64,000 nucleotides of DNA from Glycine soja (lineage: Eukaryota > Streptophyta > Magnoliopsida > Fabales > Fabaceae). The DNA lies in contig NC_041019.1 of assembly GCF_004193775.1 (NCBI RefSeq), positions 16,215,020 to 16,279,019 of the forward strand. The letters run 5' to 3'. Below the pieces are notes generated by a model that saw only the letters and a program-made list of their open reading frames with translations, was not told where the DNA came from and searched no databases. The position numbers and the translations under genes were made by a program. Shown piece after piece: positions 51,090 to 63,500 of this stretch. Positions within the stretch are counted from its first letter, which is position 1. Every line of letters starts with the position of its first letter.

Positions 51090-52890
51090 GGATAAAAAGG
51101 TCACTAGAAATGGGAGTTGAATAGTGACACTTAACCGACTATAACTTTCTCTGCAAAAGAGCACCCAACTTCTGAAGTTCTACAAATATATTAGAGATTG
51201 AACTTTAAGAAGATTTTCTAGGAGCACTAGGAGTAGTCATTATCCTAATAGTACTTTGTATGAAATAGTTTTCTATTACAAAGATTCTGTCATGTATTGC
51301 TTCAAAAGCTTCTCATAAAATATCAAATTTAGGGTAGGCAGAATCTATTTTTTTCGATTCAAATCAATGAGTAGGTATTTGCTTTTGATCATGTACAACA
51401 ATTTGAGCAAGCTTAAAAAAAATTTATATAAAAAATATAAACATTAAAAATGAAGATGCTCGAGGTAATAATTCAGAAATGCACAAATTAAAAGCACTAA
51501 GAAGGACAAAGCACATTAAGGAATTATCATGGTTCACCCTACTTGGGCTATGTCCAGTCCCTACATTTGTAAGCTTTCCACTAATACAAGCACTAGTCGT
51601 GATATTCTTTATTTCATGAAGCTTCCTCATGCTCCTACACCTTAGTATTCTCTAAGCATCTATATAATCCCCTAAGTATTCTTTTAAAAAGTCTATGTAA
51701 GCTTCACCCCATTATCCTCTAAGCCTTTGCAGGCTATTTATCCAAGTATTCTTTTGATAAGTCTCTTTACTTGATCCACACAACAAGTTATGGTCACTCT
51801 GAACCTTCAAAAGCAGTAATCCAAGATTACTCTTTTAAGGTTCCCTATCCTAAAAGAGTTCTACTTGGACAGGTACCTAATACATCCTTACAAGGGTAAA
51901 CTCATCAATAAGCTCCTCTTGAGAAGATGTTTATAGAGTCTCAATGGATAGATAGATTTGGCTTACAAATCAAGAGACTCTAGGCTAAAGAAGTCTAGTG
52001 TCAGAAGCTAATGATATATACACACAATTTATACGGCTTCTAACCCATGTATTCTCTATATTGTTTTCCTTCCTAGCAAAGAACTTCAGTTGCCCTTTAA
52101 TGTCCTTATATATACTTTCTTCAAGATGACTAATGCACCTTGTCTTGAAGGCCAAGGATATTTGTTACTCCTTATCTTGAGAGGCTTGGAGGCCAAGGAG
52201 ATCTATTTTGAGTTGTCTTCATCACACAATTGGTTCCTCCTCCTTCCTTAGCTAGAACAACTTACACCCAACTTTGAATTTGAAATTTGTCTATTGGTGC
52301 TTGTTTGCTCAAAACTCATGACTTGTCCTTTTTTCCAACCTAATCATGAGGCTTGCTACTTCTTCATAAAAGTGAGTCTTCCGCATAATGGCATTGATAT
52401 TTTCTTGACCGTTGCAAATTGTGAAAGACTACTTTTCTTCTTCATGGTTGTCTTGCAAAGTAGAACTTAGCTTTCTCTTCTCTTCCAAATAGACCGATTG
52501 GATCAAGAGAACTTCATCGAGACAATGCATTGTTGCATGACATTTGTCTTTACAACTTTTGGTGTGTGCTTCTCGATTGTGTAGACACATCTGTCATCAT
52601 CACTATTGTCTTTAGCAATTCATCCTATAGTGATCCTTAAGTTGCATGTAACTTTTGATGTCTACCCCTTTACTTAAACTCTTTTTTGATATATGTACTT
52701 TGGCATAAAACTCATGATTGTCCTTTTGCCTTCTGGTTTCTTGCTTTTGAAGTTGGACAAGCTTTAAATTTGGGAAACCAAGGTCGTAGGCTAAAAGTCT
52801 AACAAACTTAAAATATGCATCTTAAAAGTTTATTGTCATCAAAATATTCATCTCTTAAAAGGTTTTGTTTCAACATTCTCTTCCTTTTTT
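51090..52890 (-). repeat. Degenerate Copia LTR-like stretch with adjacent polypurine tract
   Basis: The left edge has AGAAATGGGAGTTGAATAGT, comparable to the GGGGTTGAATTAATT end of the identified Copia LTRs. A TGGTTCACCCTACTTGGGC and TCCAGTCCCTACA block resembles the ACTGGTTTGGCAACAACC and TCAGTCCCCAAGC blocks of those LTRs. At the right edge TCTCTTCCTTTTTTTTATGA with ATGATGACAAAG parallels the pyrimidine tract and TTTTGATGATGACAA beside the 24-kb LTR. I infer an old 3' LTR whose internal part is lost. Borders approximate. Confidence 0.5.
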
Positions 52891-53117
52891 TTATGATGAC
52901 AAAGTTTTGAGCATGTGTCAATAGACTATAACTAAAGATTGTCTTAAAATACATCAATATGTGTAACTTGTTAATGCACTTGTACTATAAAAAACAACAA
53001 GTGTATATATGTTAACAAATCCCTATATATGTGAGAATAAGAAAAAAGTTACTATCAAGTTATTTTGTAAAAAGATGTGATTTTAATTAATATTTTTTTT
53101 CTTGGGAAGACCAGAGA

Positions 53118-53603
53118 CTTAATTAATAGATTTAAATATATTCTAAAAAATGAGGAGTTTAATTTTTGTCATTATAACAAATTTTCTTAGTTTTTCATCT
53201 CTCTAAAAATTGAAATAACAACTGATATTTGTAAACTACATGTATCGTAGTTTTGATCCTTTAATATCATCCTTTCAAATTTTGAAATGTCAATTTTTTT
53301 TCTCTAATATTTATTTTAAAAGTAAATAAATATGATTCATGTCAAGGATTTATATATAAAAAAAAATATTTAAAGAAATCATATGTTAACATGGTATTGC
53401 AAATGTCAGTGGATGTTATTTGAGATACTCGTTTGATCATACGTTAAATTCATAAGTTAACAAGTGAAACATGACAATAGAAATAAAAAATAATTATTTC
53501 ATATTTTTTTAAGATGAAAATCAAAACAAAAAATTTACAATGACCAGGACTAAAACTCATTCGTTTTATAGAAACTAAAATCATATTTAAATCTTAATTA
53601 ATA
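53118..53603. mobile_element. MITE-like inverted-repeat element (about 0.49 kb)
   Basis: AATTAATAGATTTAAATATA...GAGTTTAATTTTTGTCATTA at the left matches the complement of the right edge, AATTAAGATTTAAATATG...GAGTTTTAGTCCTGGTCATTG. No ORF. Borders and target duplication uncertain. Confidence 0.5.
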
Positions 53604-54999
53604 TTTAATATTTTATCATTATTTGGTCATTGTAAATTAACTTAATGCCTCACTAAATATAGTTCTCGCTTGTGTTAATTCACGATTAATAACAGTTTCC
53701 TCAGTGAAGTAAAAAAAAAAACAAAAACAAAAACTAGTTTCCTCAACATCCGGCTTCTTGTAATGAGGACGTATAGAGAATAGGCTTCAATCCAACTATG
53801 AAGACCATGTCTAACCCTAGCTAAATAGCTAATCATATTTGGGAACAAAATTTTAAGTTGAATTATAAAGTAGATTTATAGAGAGAGAATGGATAAAATT
53901 AATGTGTGGCCGACAGATAAAAACCATTAATGAAAATATTTACATTTCTAATTAAAATATGAAAACAAAACCAAAAATAATCATTATTAATTATTAATAA
54001 TATAATTGTAATGCATGCTTTATTTGGTTCCATTAGCTAACAACTTAATTAGAGTAAGAAATATCCATTATAGTTATTATATTTCTACAGGTGATTGAAG
54101 ACAATACTGATCTTAATAGATCTTTGTAGGAGGAATATTTGGCTGAAGAAGAATGTTTGCAAACTACTATCTAATACATGAAATGATCATATAGCTTTTG
54201 ACATCATGTAAACCATGTGTTAGATCTAAGTTATCTTAGTCGGCCACACTACTAGTATATGTCAATACCCAGTCAAAGAACTATGTCCCTATGCTATATA
54301 CTTTCTAGCTATTCTCTTCCTTCGACGGACATTTTTTTTCTTCCTTAAATAGTTAATTGGGTGATCAACCTATATAGGGGTTAAGGTCACTCCAAACATT
54401 TAAAGTGTATTGGTAATGCTTCATAAGATTTTTTTCCTAATTGTCATGCTATATAAAAAAGAGATATATTTTATGCCTTGTTATTTTAAACATTTTAATA
54501 TTATTGGTAATCTATATAAAATAAAACCTAGGTATTAATCTTCATCTATCCAAAATAGATGTAAATGATATTTTTGCCATGTTTAAGGTGGATCGTTGAG
54601 TCATCTGAGGCTAATTGTTATATTAGTTAGGACTAAATTTTCTTGAAGGATGTTGATCGGTACACTTTTCTGGATTGAGGTATGAGTTCTATTAAGATCG
54701 ATTAATGCTTCATTGCAACTAATACACCTTAGAAAATAAGTGACTAAGGCATGATACTCAATCTAAGTCAATAATAATCATTCTAGAGTTACAATCTACT
54801 ATACTAAGGTGGGACACTATCTAAGTTATTATTGGCACTAACAATCATAGCAATTTTATCATTCTACCCTTCTTCTTTTTCCTTACACTCCAACCCTTCT
54901 CCCTTCCTCTCTCACTTCTCATTTCTCTATTACTTCTCCAACTCTTCTCGTCTCTCTTGTCTCCCTTAAACCACCCAACGTGGTAAAAAAAAAAATTTA
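53604..54999. other. Spacer, nothing recognised
   Basis: No gene, LTR or inverted-repeat ends were recognised in this AT-rich 1.4 kb. Confidence 0.45.
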
Positions 55000-55146
55000 A
55001 ACACAACGGAATCATTTTTTTACTGTGTTAAAAAACACAATGGAAATATGATTCTATTTTTTATTTTATTTTTAAGAACACAACAAAATCATGACTTTGT
55101 TTTTGTTTGAAACTCTAGCACACAACAAAATCATGATTCCGTTATG
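55000..55146. repeat. Four degenerate ACACAACGGAATCAT repeats
   Basis: Variants start at about 55002 (ACACAACGGAATCATT), 55034 (ACACAATGGAAATATGATT), 55077 (ACACAACAAAATCATGA) and 55121 (ACACAACAAAATCATGATTC), each followed by a T-rich segment. They lie about 430 bp upstream of the MULE transposase remnant and may belong to its terminal region. Confidence 0.6.
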
Positions 55147-55571
55147 TATTGTTTTTTGTTTTTTTGTAATTCTGATTTTTCAAGAATGGTTCTTTATAAT
55201 AAATACATGGATTGAAATACATTTTTTTCTTATGAAGTTACAATGTCTCAGGGATTTAAAACATGTATGATGATATCCAAAATTATTTTTACCATCCTAA
55301 TCTATTATATAAGTGCTTGTTGATCAATCAATAAAATGTGTGCAAATCAATCAAATATAATGCTTGAAGATCCTAACAATGGGTTGGACATTGACCCCCT
55401 CCCCCCACCTGATTATCCTGACTTTTCCAATCATTTCACTACTAACAAGATATGTTGATTAGTTGATAATTGATTTTATATTTATGTATGTGTATGTTGC
55501 TTAAGTGAAAAAAATATTATTTTTTATAGGCTTTTGAAAATTAAGATGATTTGTTGTGTCGGGTTTGAGAT

Positions 55572-57711
55572 TTGGAGATGAGTCTTGGATTTGTTCTTGT
55601 TATTCATAGGGCAGAAAATGGGAGGAAAATCTATGTTGTGGTGGGTTATGAAAATGCAGAAACGTACAAGCAATACAAGTATAAGTTAGTTCGTAAGAGC
55701 ATTGGAACCCAAAAAGGTGGTTGTCCATTTAAATTAAAGGGAAAGTTTGTCAAACAGTTTGGTTGGAAACTTTTGTTAATTGTGGTGTTCATAACCACAA
55801 AGTTAGTGAAACATTGGTCGGGCATGCACATATTGGCCATTTAAGCAATGAAGAAAAAACTTTGCTTAGAAAAATGACTAAAAGCATGGTGAAGCTTGAT
55901 CAAATTTTGTTGACAATCAAAGATCAAGATCAGAAAAATGTCACCACCATCAAGATCATATACAATGAATATCAAAGATATTAACACGAACAAAGGGGTC
56001 CAAGAACGAAAGTACAACATCTACTAAAGTTGATAGAACGCAATCAATTTGTATATTGGTTCAAAAGAGTAGATACTCAAGATGTTGTCAAAGATATAAT
56101 GTGGTCTCATCTAAATTCCATCCAGCTATTAAATACATTCCCAACAATGTTGGTTTGTGATGTTACTTATAAGATGAAAAAATATCATCTTTCGCTGTTG
56201 GATATTGTTGGTGTGATTTCAACATAAATGAATTTTTTTGTTCATTTTCTTATTTACAATCTAAGAGGACAAACAATTTTGAATGGGCTTTAAAAAAGTT
56301 CAAAGGATTATTTGTGAATGGTGATGTGCTACCTCAAGTGATTGTCACTAACAAATATCTTGCTCTAATGAATGCATTAGAGGTTGTCTTTCCTTCTACA
56401 ACTAACATGTTATGTAAATCCCACATTTCTAAGAATGTCAAAGCAAAATGCAAGATACTTATGACTAAGGCAAAAGACTGGGAGGTTGTGAGGGATGCTT
56501 GGGTAGGCTTGTGAATTCTACTAATGAACAAATATATGTGCAACAATTTAAAAGCTTTACAAACATTTGTGCACATTATGTGATTTTTCAAGAGTATGTT
56601 TATTATACATGGTTTTTGCATCATAAGGAAAGATTTGGACAAGCATGGACTGACCGTGTTATGTATCTTGGAAACACAATAACTAATAGGTACATTTTTG
56701 TAATTATTTGTTTCACATTTTGTTTGTTATGTATCTTCTATTGACATTACACTAAAATGTTTTACAAGGTTGAAGGCACACATGCAAGACTGAAGAGGTT
56801 GATTTATGAAGCATGGGAAACTTGTGTACTTGTTGGGATGCAATGAATAACATGCTTATATTGAAACATACTAAACTTAAGGCATTGTTTTACAAAAGCA
56901 TCAACGTGCCACAAGTTCAATACACCATTTTAAATAGACTATGGGGCTTTGTTTCAACATAAGCACAAAGTTTAATATTTGATGAATTGAAGCGCTTTGC
57001 TTCCGTTGGTGTTGACAGTTCTGATTGTGGTTACACACTTAGAACTACTCATGGTTTATCGTGTGCTTGTGGACTTGTTAGGTATAGCTAAATCAGTGGC
57101 TCAATACCCTTGCCATCCATTCATGTGCATTGAAAAATGTTATCCATTAGTGGTACAGGTGATTCTTAGGGGGACTTAATTCTTACAAATGAGGTCGATA
57201 AATTGTTAAAGAGATTTTCACAGCTTGATGTGGGCGTGAAAATGACATTGAATAATAAGGTCCATGAAATTGCATTTCCAGATACCACTTCAATGTGTCC
57301 CCCCCAAGAGAAAGTAAAAACAAAAGGTGCACTAAAGTCTATAAAATCTACTAAATGTGCACCTTAAATTTGGGAGTGAGTCGATGAAATGAACACGATG
57401 GTTGGTAGTTTGAGAACTCTGAGTATTGCTCACAAAGATGTCAATAACAAAAGGCAAACAAAAAAAATCCCCTATATGAATGAATTTCTCAATTCGTTGC
57501 AATGGTTTATCATAAAAGCTGTTGGCGTGAGACCCGTTGGAAATTGTGGTTATAGAACAATTGCAGCTTTACTAGGTCAGGGTGAGGAATCATTGGCTCT
57601 AGTTCAACATTACTTGATTAAGGAACTTTAAACATGGAATCCTCAATATGTTGAGTTGTTTAGCACACAAGATAGACTGTTTAAATTGTTAGACTCATTG
57701 TATGTCCTGTC
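55572..57711 (+). pseudogene. MULE transposase (FAR1-like) pseudogene with C-terminal OTU-like domain
   Basis: Fragments in order: a FAR1-type WRKY-GCM1-like DNA-binding region (GCPFKLKGK, then NCGVHNHKVSETLVGH at 55690-55830), the MULE transposase core (PTMLVCDVTYKMKKYHLSLL, 56130-56210, with the first catalytic Asp in CDVTYKM), the second block (LPQVIVTNKYLALMNALEVV, normally TDRExALMxAIxxVFP), the CKSHISKNVKAKC block, and a tail with SCACGL (SWIM-like). From about 57490 comes an OTU protease-like segment (NCGYRTIAALLGQGEESLAL). At least five frameshifts or stops separate the pieces. OTU fusions occur in some plant MULE proteins. The usual D-G-N-C is V-G-N-C here. The gene is cut at 57712 by a Copia LTR. 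Confidence 0.85.
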
Positions 57712-58697
57712 TGTAGAAGCAAGCTTCATGATGATGAACCAAGCAATTTTGATGATGCCAAAAGCCTAAGTGATTGATTCAAGACTTCAAGATCAAACAT
57801 CAAGAATCCAATCCAAGATTCAAGATTCAAGAGAAGAAATCAAGAAGCAACAAGTCAAGATATCATATAGGTTAGGTATTAAAAGAATTTTTCAAAAACC
57901 AAATAACACAGTTTTGTTTTACAAAAGAATTTTCTCAAATTTTCTAAGTTACCAGAGTGATTACTCTCTGGTAATCGATTACCAGTTGGCAGTAATCGAT
58001 TACCAGTGACCAGATTGGTTTTCAAAATGTTTTCAAATGATTTGTAACGTTCCAAAATGATTTTCAAATAGTGTAATCGATTACACTATATTAGTAATCT
58101 ATTACAAGTGATTCTGAACGTTGAAATTCAAATCCAATTGTGAAGAGTCACAACTTTTCATAAAATACATTGTGTAATCGATTACACCATTGTGGTAATC
58201 GATTACCAGTGAACAGTTTTGAAGAAAAAGTTAAGAGTTATAACTCTTAACATGATTTTCTCATAAGTCAGAACTCTTCCAATGGTTTTTTGACCAGACA
58301 TGAAGAGTCTATAAAAGCAAGACCTTGGCACGCATTTTACAAGTATCAAATCATCCAAAACACATATCTCTTTCAAATCTTTTCTGACCATTGCCCATTG
58401 TTTTTTCTTTTCAAAAACTCTTGCTAAAAAGCTTTCTAAACTTCGGTTTCAAAACTTTGTTTTTCTACAAGTGGAAATTCTGCATAAAACGAAAGTGTGC
58501 TATCTTTTCTTCCTTCTCTCTCTTGCCAGAAGAATTCAAAGGACTAACTGCCTGAGAATTCTTTTGATTCTTCCTCTTCCCTCTGAACAAAATATTTCAA
58601 AGGACTAATTGCCTAAGATATCTTTTGTTTCCCCTTACAAAGATTCAAGGAACTAACTGCCTAAGAATTCTTTGTCTTAACACATTGGAGCGTACAT
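57712..58697 (+). repeat. Copia LTR (related to the 24-34 kb family), split by the Athila-like element
   Basis: It starts TGTAGAAGCAAGCTTCATGA, followed by TTTTGATGATGCCAAAAG, the start signature of the minus-strand Copia LTR (TGTGGAAGC...TTTTGATGATGCC). It contains five GTAATCGATTAC palindromes (57971-58205) and the block AGAATTCTTTGTCTTAACAC found inverted at 33290-33310. The similarity stops at 58697 where the Athila LTR begins, so the remainder should lie beyond the window. Confidence 0.8.
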
Positions 58698-59977
58698 TGT
58701 TGAGGTGTTTGGCAAGTGTACCAAATCGCTCTAAGTAGTAAACCTCGGAAGTCCGAGTATCGTTTCCACAGGGATTTTATTGCACTTTATTGAATACTTT
58801 TCAATTTGAAAGTAAGAGGTAAATAGTAAAAACATGAATATGCACAAGAGTAAATTGCTACTACTAGATCAAATAGTTTCAAAAGAAAAATAATGAAGAT
58901 GCCAAGAGCGGCCAACCCTATTGGCCTACGATGCATGTAAATATGATATTCATTACCAATGCAATTGTATTAGTTCTACCCACATCTATTAATTTTACTT
59001 GCCCCTGATGCCTCACGATGACAAGCTTATTTTAACTACCTATCTCCCAAATGCCTTTGCGAAGATTCAATAATTAAAATGCATTAAGGTTAAATTCTAG
59101 ATGTTGCTAAATGCGTGGGCATTGGGTTATCATTCTATGCCTAGCAATGCTAACCCGATGATCATTTTCTTAAGATGTTCTATTAGGTGTTACCTTTTCC
59201 CAAGCATATAACCCTAAAACTCATGCATGTTAATTCTTAAATCCTTACTAGGAATTACCCTCACCCGAGCGAATAAAACCCAAAAGTAATTTAAGGCATA
59301 AATGCAAGATAAGAAGAAAAGAATTAGAACATAAAACCCTAGAATGAATCCTCTTTGCATTGATAACTCTTGAAGTACACCATACATCGTTGGCTTTTTA
59401 GGTCTGTCAGGCCCTAGCTAGGGGATTAGCCACTCATGGCCATTGAGGGCTTTACAAATGGGGGTGAAAGAAAGAAAGGGGGTAATAAAAACAAAGAATA
59501 TAGAGAGAAAAGAGAGAGCTCAGGCTTGGAATGCTGAGGGAAGTGCTCTGAGGCGAGGTGTGTTGTTTCCCTTGGACTGACTCTCTATTTATAGCTGCTG
59601 AAGTGGGCTTTGGGCCTTCATAAACGCGCTTAGCGCGTTCAGATCGCACGCTTAGCGCACGCTGCAGGCTTAGCGTGTGTTTCTCTTGGATCCCGCGTAA
59701 TGGATTCTGCATCTTCAAGCTTAACGCCTCGCTTAGTGTCTGTGCTGCTCTGCACGCTTAGCGCGCGTGTTGGGCTGGGCTTGCTTCAGACTTCTTCTTT
59801 TTCTTCACTTCATGTTGCCTTTTTGCTTAATGTAGCTTCAGTTTTCGTATTTGCAACCAAAAATTCAATTTAATTAATTTTCTAACTTTTAATCACAAAT
59901 AACTGCTAAATAATTAATTTCAGGCCAAAATTTGACTAATTCTCTACTATTAATTTACAATTATTTAGCAGTTATCA
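58698..59977 (-). repeat. 3' LTR of the Athila-like element
   Basis: 1280 bp, reading TGATAACTGCTAAATAATTG at its start on the minus strand and ending in ..CTCAACA. A TATA box TATAAATAG lies at 59585-59593 (minus). Several GCGCTTAGCGCG variants occur at 59625-59770, upstream of the TATA box in U3. Confidence 0.85.
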
Positions 59978-61286
59978 AAATCCCCCAAATTAAACTTTGC
60001 TTGTCCCCAAGCAAACCAAAAATAAAAGCAAGTAAATTCTCAAACAAGTTCTTAAATGTTCCAACATTATCAATGGCTTCAGTTCCTCCTTCTTTCACTG
60101 GTCCTTTCCGCATCTGTCAACATCTCAAAATGAAAGCATAAAAACACAAGAGTTGAATTAGTTAGTCATCTGGAACTCAATCAAGTTTGGCTTGCCTTAC
60201 TTTCCTCACAAGGCTGGTGTTTCCCTCTGCTCACAAGTGTCTGGTTTAGTGTTTACAATTTAATAACAACCTGCAAGTAAGACTCTAGAGTTTTGCATTT
60301 CATCTCAGTTAAAGTTATCTTTAGTTACCTCTGGTGGATCACTAAGGACTTTATTGGCTAGTATCGGGGCCTAGCTTACAAAAAATCATGGTTTTTTCTT
60401 GGAAATTCAAACTTAGGATTATAAGAGAGCAAAAATTTCCAATTCTGCCTAGGCCTTTTTACTTAGCCCTTTTATTTCCCCACAACACTTTTCTTTTGAC
60501 ACCTCTCTTGCTCTTTTGTTTTTGCCCTTTATTAAATTCTCTTTTTTTTTTTCAAAATTGGGCCTACAGTTTGTAAAAGATGTCTTACTTTGTGTGCTGT
60601 ACTATTGTCTTGGCTACCTATTTCCCAAAATCCCCCAAATTAAGACCTTAATAACCCATTTTTGCTCTCTTAAAATCCTACAAGGTCAGGATTCTCATTT
60701 TACTGGTTCAAGGGTTAATTCAAAATAATATGTTGGCTCAATCATGGGTGCAAGGGTTAAAATTATGTTGGGTTGGCTTTTTGGCTAAGTAGCTAAACAA
60801 AACAAACATGGCCTTGATCATATCCACCTTAAGTAACTATTCTAACAGTCTAAGAATGATGCAAAACTAGGAACTTAAAAACAGGCATTTTTCTCTCACA
60901 ATTAAGTTCACACTCTCACCGGGACTAAGCAAGTATTTGGCGTACCAGTTATGACCTTGTTCCATCAAGCTAACCTTTTCCACTCTGTGCTATTCATGTT
61001 CCATTTCTTGACCTGACTTGTGCTTTCAGAACCAGTGTTTCTCCAAGGATCAGTAGCATCTCAAGTGTTGAACCTTTCATAACAAGCTAAAGAATTATGA
61101 CTACTCAAGTTATCATGCAATTATTACTCAGAAAACACATACTAAATACTAATATTATTACTACTACTCTTTTTTAATTACCAACAGACTACATAAAACA
61201 TAAAAACATAAAAGAAGCATCAAAACAAAAAAAGAAAACATAAAAACATAACATAAAAACATAAAAGGAAACATCAAAACATAAAA
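59978..61286 (-). other. 3' non-coding region of the Athila-like element
   Basis: Begins with the polypurine tract (minus GGGGGATTT). A second copy of the AAATCCCCCAAATTA word occurs at about 60628-60643, so there may be two polypurine tracts. No ORF with recognisable domains. Confidence 0.6.
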
Positions 61287-62549
61287 TCAGCTGCCTCCGC
61301 CCAAGTCTGCCCATGGGCCCCAATCAGCGCCAGCCAAGTCAGCCATGAGGTCTTCATCAACTGCAGGATCCTCAGTAGCGGCGGCTCCAGAAGGTTCTTC
61401 CCCCTTGTTAGTGGAGGGCTGGTCTCCTGGCCAGGCAATCTGCTGACGATAGGCCTCTGGAGTGATGAGCAGTGGATCCATCTGCAGGTGCAAGGACGGC
61501 CTATGCATGTTCTCCATAATGAGTTGTTGTCCTATGTGAATGGACCTCAGCATCTGACCATGCATGTCCAGGGGTGCTGAGGTGGATGCAGGTGGAGGGC
61601 GCGGTCTCTGGGAAGAAGGCTGAGAAGGAGGCTGGGATGGAAGAGGAGGCTCAAATGCCGACGATGAAGCTCTGGTGCGAGTGCGGCGGGTCCCTGGGAA
61701 TGTGATAGATGGATCAGCGGGGTTCCAATAGTTCTTCTTAATATAGGCAAGGTTGATCACAGGACTGAGTGACTCAAAAATTAGGGTATCAGAGACAACC
61801 CCCTGAATCTCACACAGTGTTGTGATCAATGCTGGGAACCCGAGCCTGAAAGTGCTGGACTGGGCGATCTGACTGATCTGAAGAGAAATGAGGCTGTCCA
61901 CGTCTAGGTCCATCTTCATCACCAAACCATATATGAGTCGGGCCCTGTCAACATTAATATCAGAAGTGTGAGAAGTCGGAGCAAGGTTAAAATAAGAAAG
62001 GACACTCCATGTCTGAGCGAGTGTTGTCAGATCCTTCCACAGCAGCTTCCAGGGGGCACCATCAACATTCAGAACAAATCGTCCCCCTGGAGTACACAGA
62101 GCGGAGAGGATGGCGTCATGATCTGGAGGCGTGTGGAGATACTAAGAGTATGCTGGGTAATCCTCTCCATCTGTCAGGACTACCGGGGTGTCAAGGAAAT
62201 CATTAATCGTCTCAGCATCGAATCTGACCACCTGTCCTTGAACCCTGCAAAACTTCGGACTGTGGTCCTCTGGATCATATAGGTTGGAATAAAACTCCTT
62301 CACCAAAGCAACATCAATCCGCTTCTCTGGAAGTCGGGTCAGAACCTGGTCCCATCTACGCCTCTGGAGCTCCTGAAGGAACTCATCAAACATCCCTGGT
62401 CCAAGCTCTACATTCCTCTCTGGAAGGATGTTCCGGAGCTGAATGTTATCTTGATATCTATGCCAAGCAATCTCGGATGTGACACGGGAAGAGTCCCAGT
62501 TGGACGCTTCCCCAGGTGTGGGCACGGCTCGACGTTTGCAGGAGGCCAT
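61287..62549 (-). pseudogene. Env-position ORF of the Athila-like element (plant transposon protein domain)
   Basis: From the ATG at 62549 the frame runs 421 codons to 61287 with a single in-frame amber codon (TAG at 62144-62142, codon 136). The first half (SEIAWHRYQDNIQLRNIL, KEFYSNLYDPEDHSPKFC, VRFDAETINDFL) matches the plant-specific domain found in many annotated legume transposon proteins. The C-terminal third is rich in Pro/Ser/Gln and ends in an acidic stretch with GADWGPWADLGGGS. No signal peptide or membrane segment is obvious, so true envelope function is doubtful. A strong splice acceptor (pyrimidine tract then CAG) touches the ATG at 62550-62552, suggesting expression from a spliced transcript. 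The amber codon makes this copy formally a pseudogene unless it is read through. Confidence 0.78.
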
Positions 62550-62580
62550 CTGAAAAAAACAAAAAACAAGAGAAACAAAC
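62550..62580 (-). promoter_or_regulatory. Predicted 3' splice site abutting the env-position start codon
   Basis: On the minus strand a T-rich tract (TTGTTTTTTGTTTTTTTCAG) ends in CAG immediately before ATGGCC. It matches the plant acceptor consensus very well. A donor would lie far upstream, outside the window. Confidence 0.5.
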
Positions 62581-63500
62581 TGAAGTTAGCAATCAGGGGG
62601 GTGCAAAAAGAATCATAATAGGGGTGCATTCAGTAAAGATGAGGGGTGCAAAAAGAAATTCAGAAGGGAGTGTGGACAGTAGAAGTGGGGGTACAAAAAG
62701 TAAGGCGCGAGGGCTGATGGGCCCTAAGGCCCAGCCCCACGCTTAGCGACTTCCTGCTGCTTTTGCTAGCACGCCCTTAGCGCCTAGGCACGCGCTTAGC
62801 GCGTTCTCTGAATCTCGTGAGCGCGCTTAGCGCGAGGTGACGGCTAAGCGCGTGCTTCGTCTTTCTTCTGTTACTTTCGCTGGCTTAGCGCGCTCCTCTT
62901 TCTTCTCTATGTTACGTGTTCACGCTAAGCCTATGTGTGGGGCTTAGCGTGATGATACCTGCACTCAACTTTAGCAATGATCCAGATCCAGAATCTTACC
63001 CTTTTTCGTGAAAAGCTGCGTGAAAAGTCACAGGGAAGCAGGTAGGTGAAGAGAAAATGCAGAGAAGAGGAGTTTAGAGAGTGGGAGTGCGCAGAAGAGA
63101 TGAAAAATGAGGTGGTTTGAAATTTTAAAATAAAACAAAAGGCAGCTGAGGGGCTGGACAATTTCGAAAACTGTCCAGCAATTTATGGCTTGCGCGCTTA
63201 GCGCACACTTGGCCGTTAAGTGCCCCAAGAGGAGTGTCCCTTGGTTTCCCTCAGAATTTTCAAATTCAAAAATTAAAAACGTACCTGAGCGCTTAGCGCG
63301 AGGTCGCGTGCTAAGCGCGTAGCTTCGTGCAACCCACTTCATTTTTGCTATTGGCACCCCTCCTATTGTTGACTTCACCTATTCGGCCTTTACTTTTTTT
63401 TTACATAGAATAAAAAAATAACTTACATTTTTACAAAATATGTTGGGTTGCCTCCCAACCAGCGCTTAGTTTATTGTCTTTAGCTAGACAGTAGGCCTTC
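62581..63500 (-). other. Spacer between pol and the env-position ORF, rich in GCTTAGCGCG motifs
   Basis: About 0.9 kb without a supported ORF. It carries roughly a dozen variants of GCGCTTAGCGCG between about 62740 and 63320, in both orientations. The small ORFs on the minus strand around 62931-63378 lack domains and are probably chance. Confidence 0.65.

Noticed and set aside
61968..62282. 104-codon plus-strand ORF over the env-position ORF
   Set aside because: Antisense shadow; the minus frame carries the recognisable plant transposon domain.
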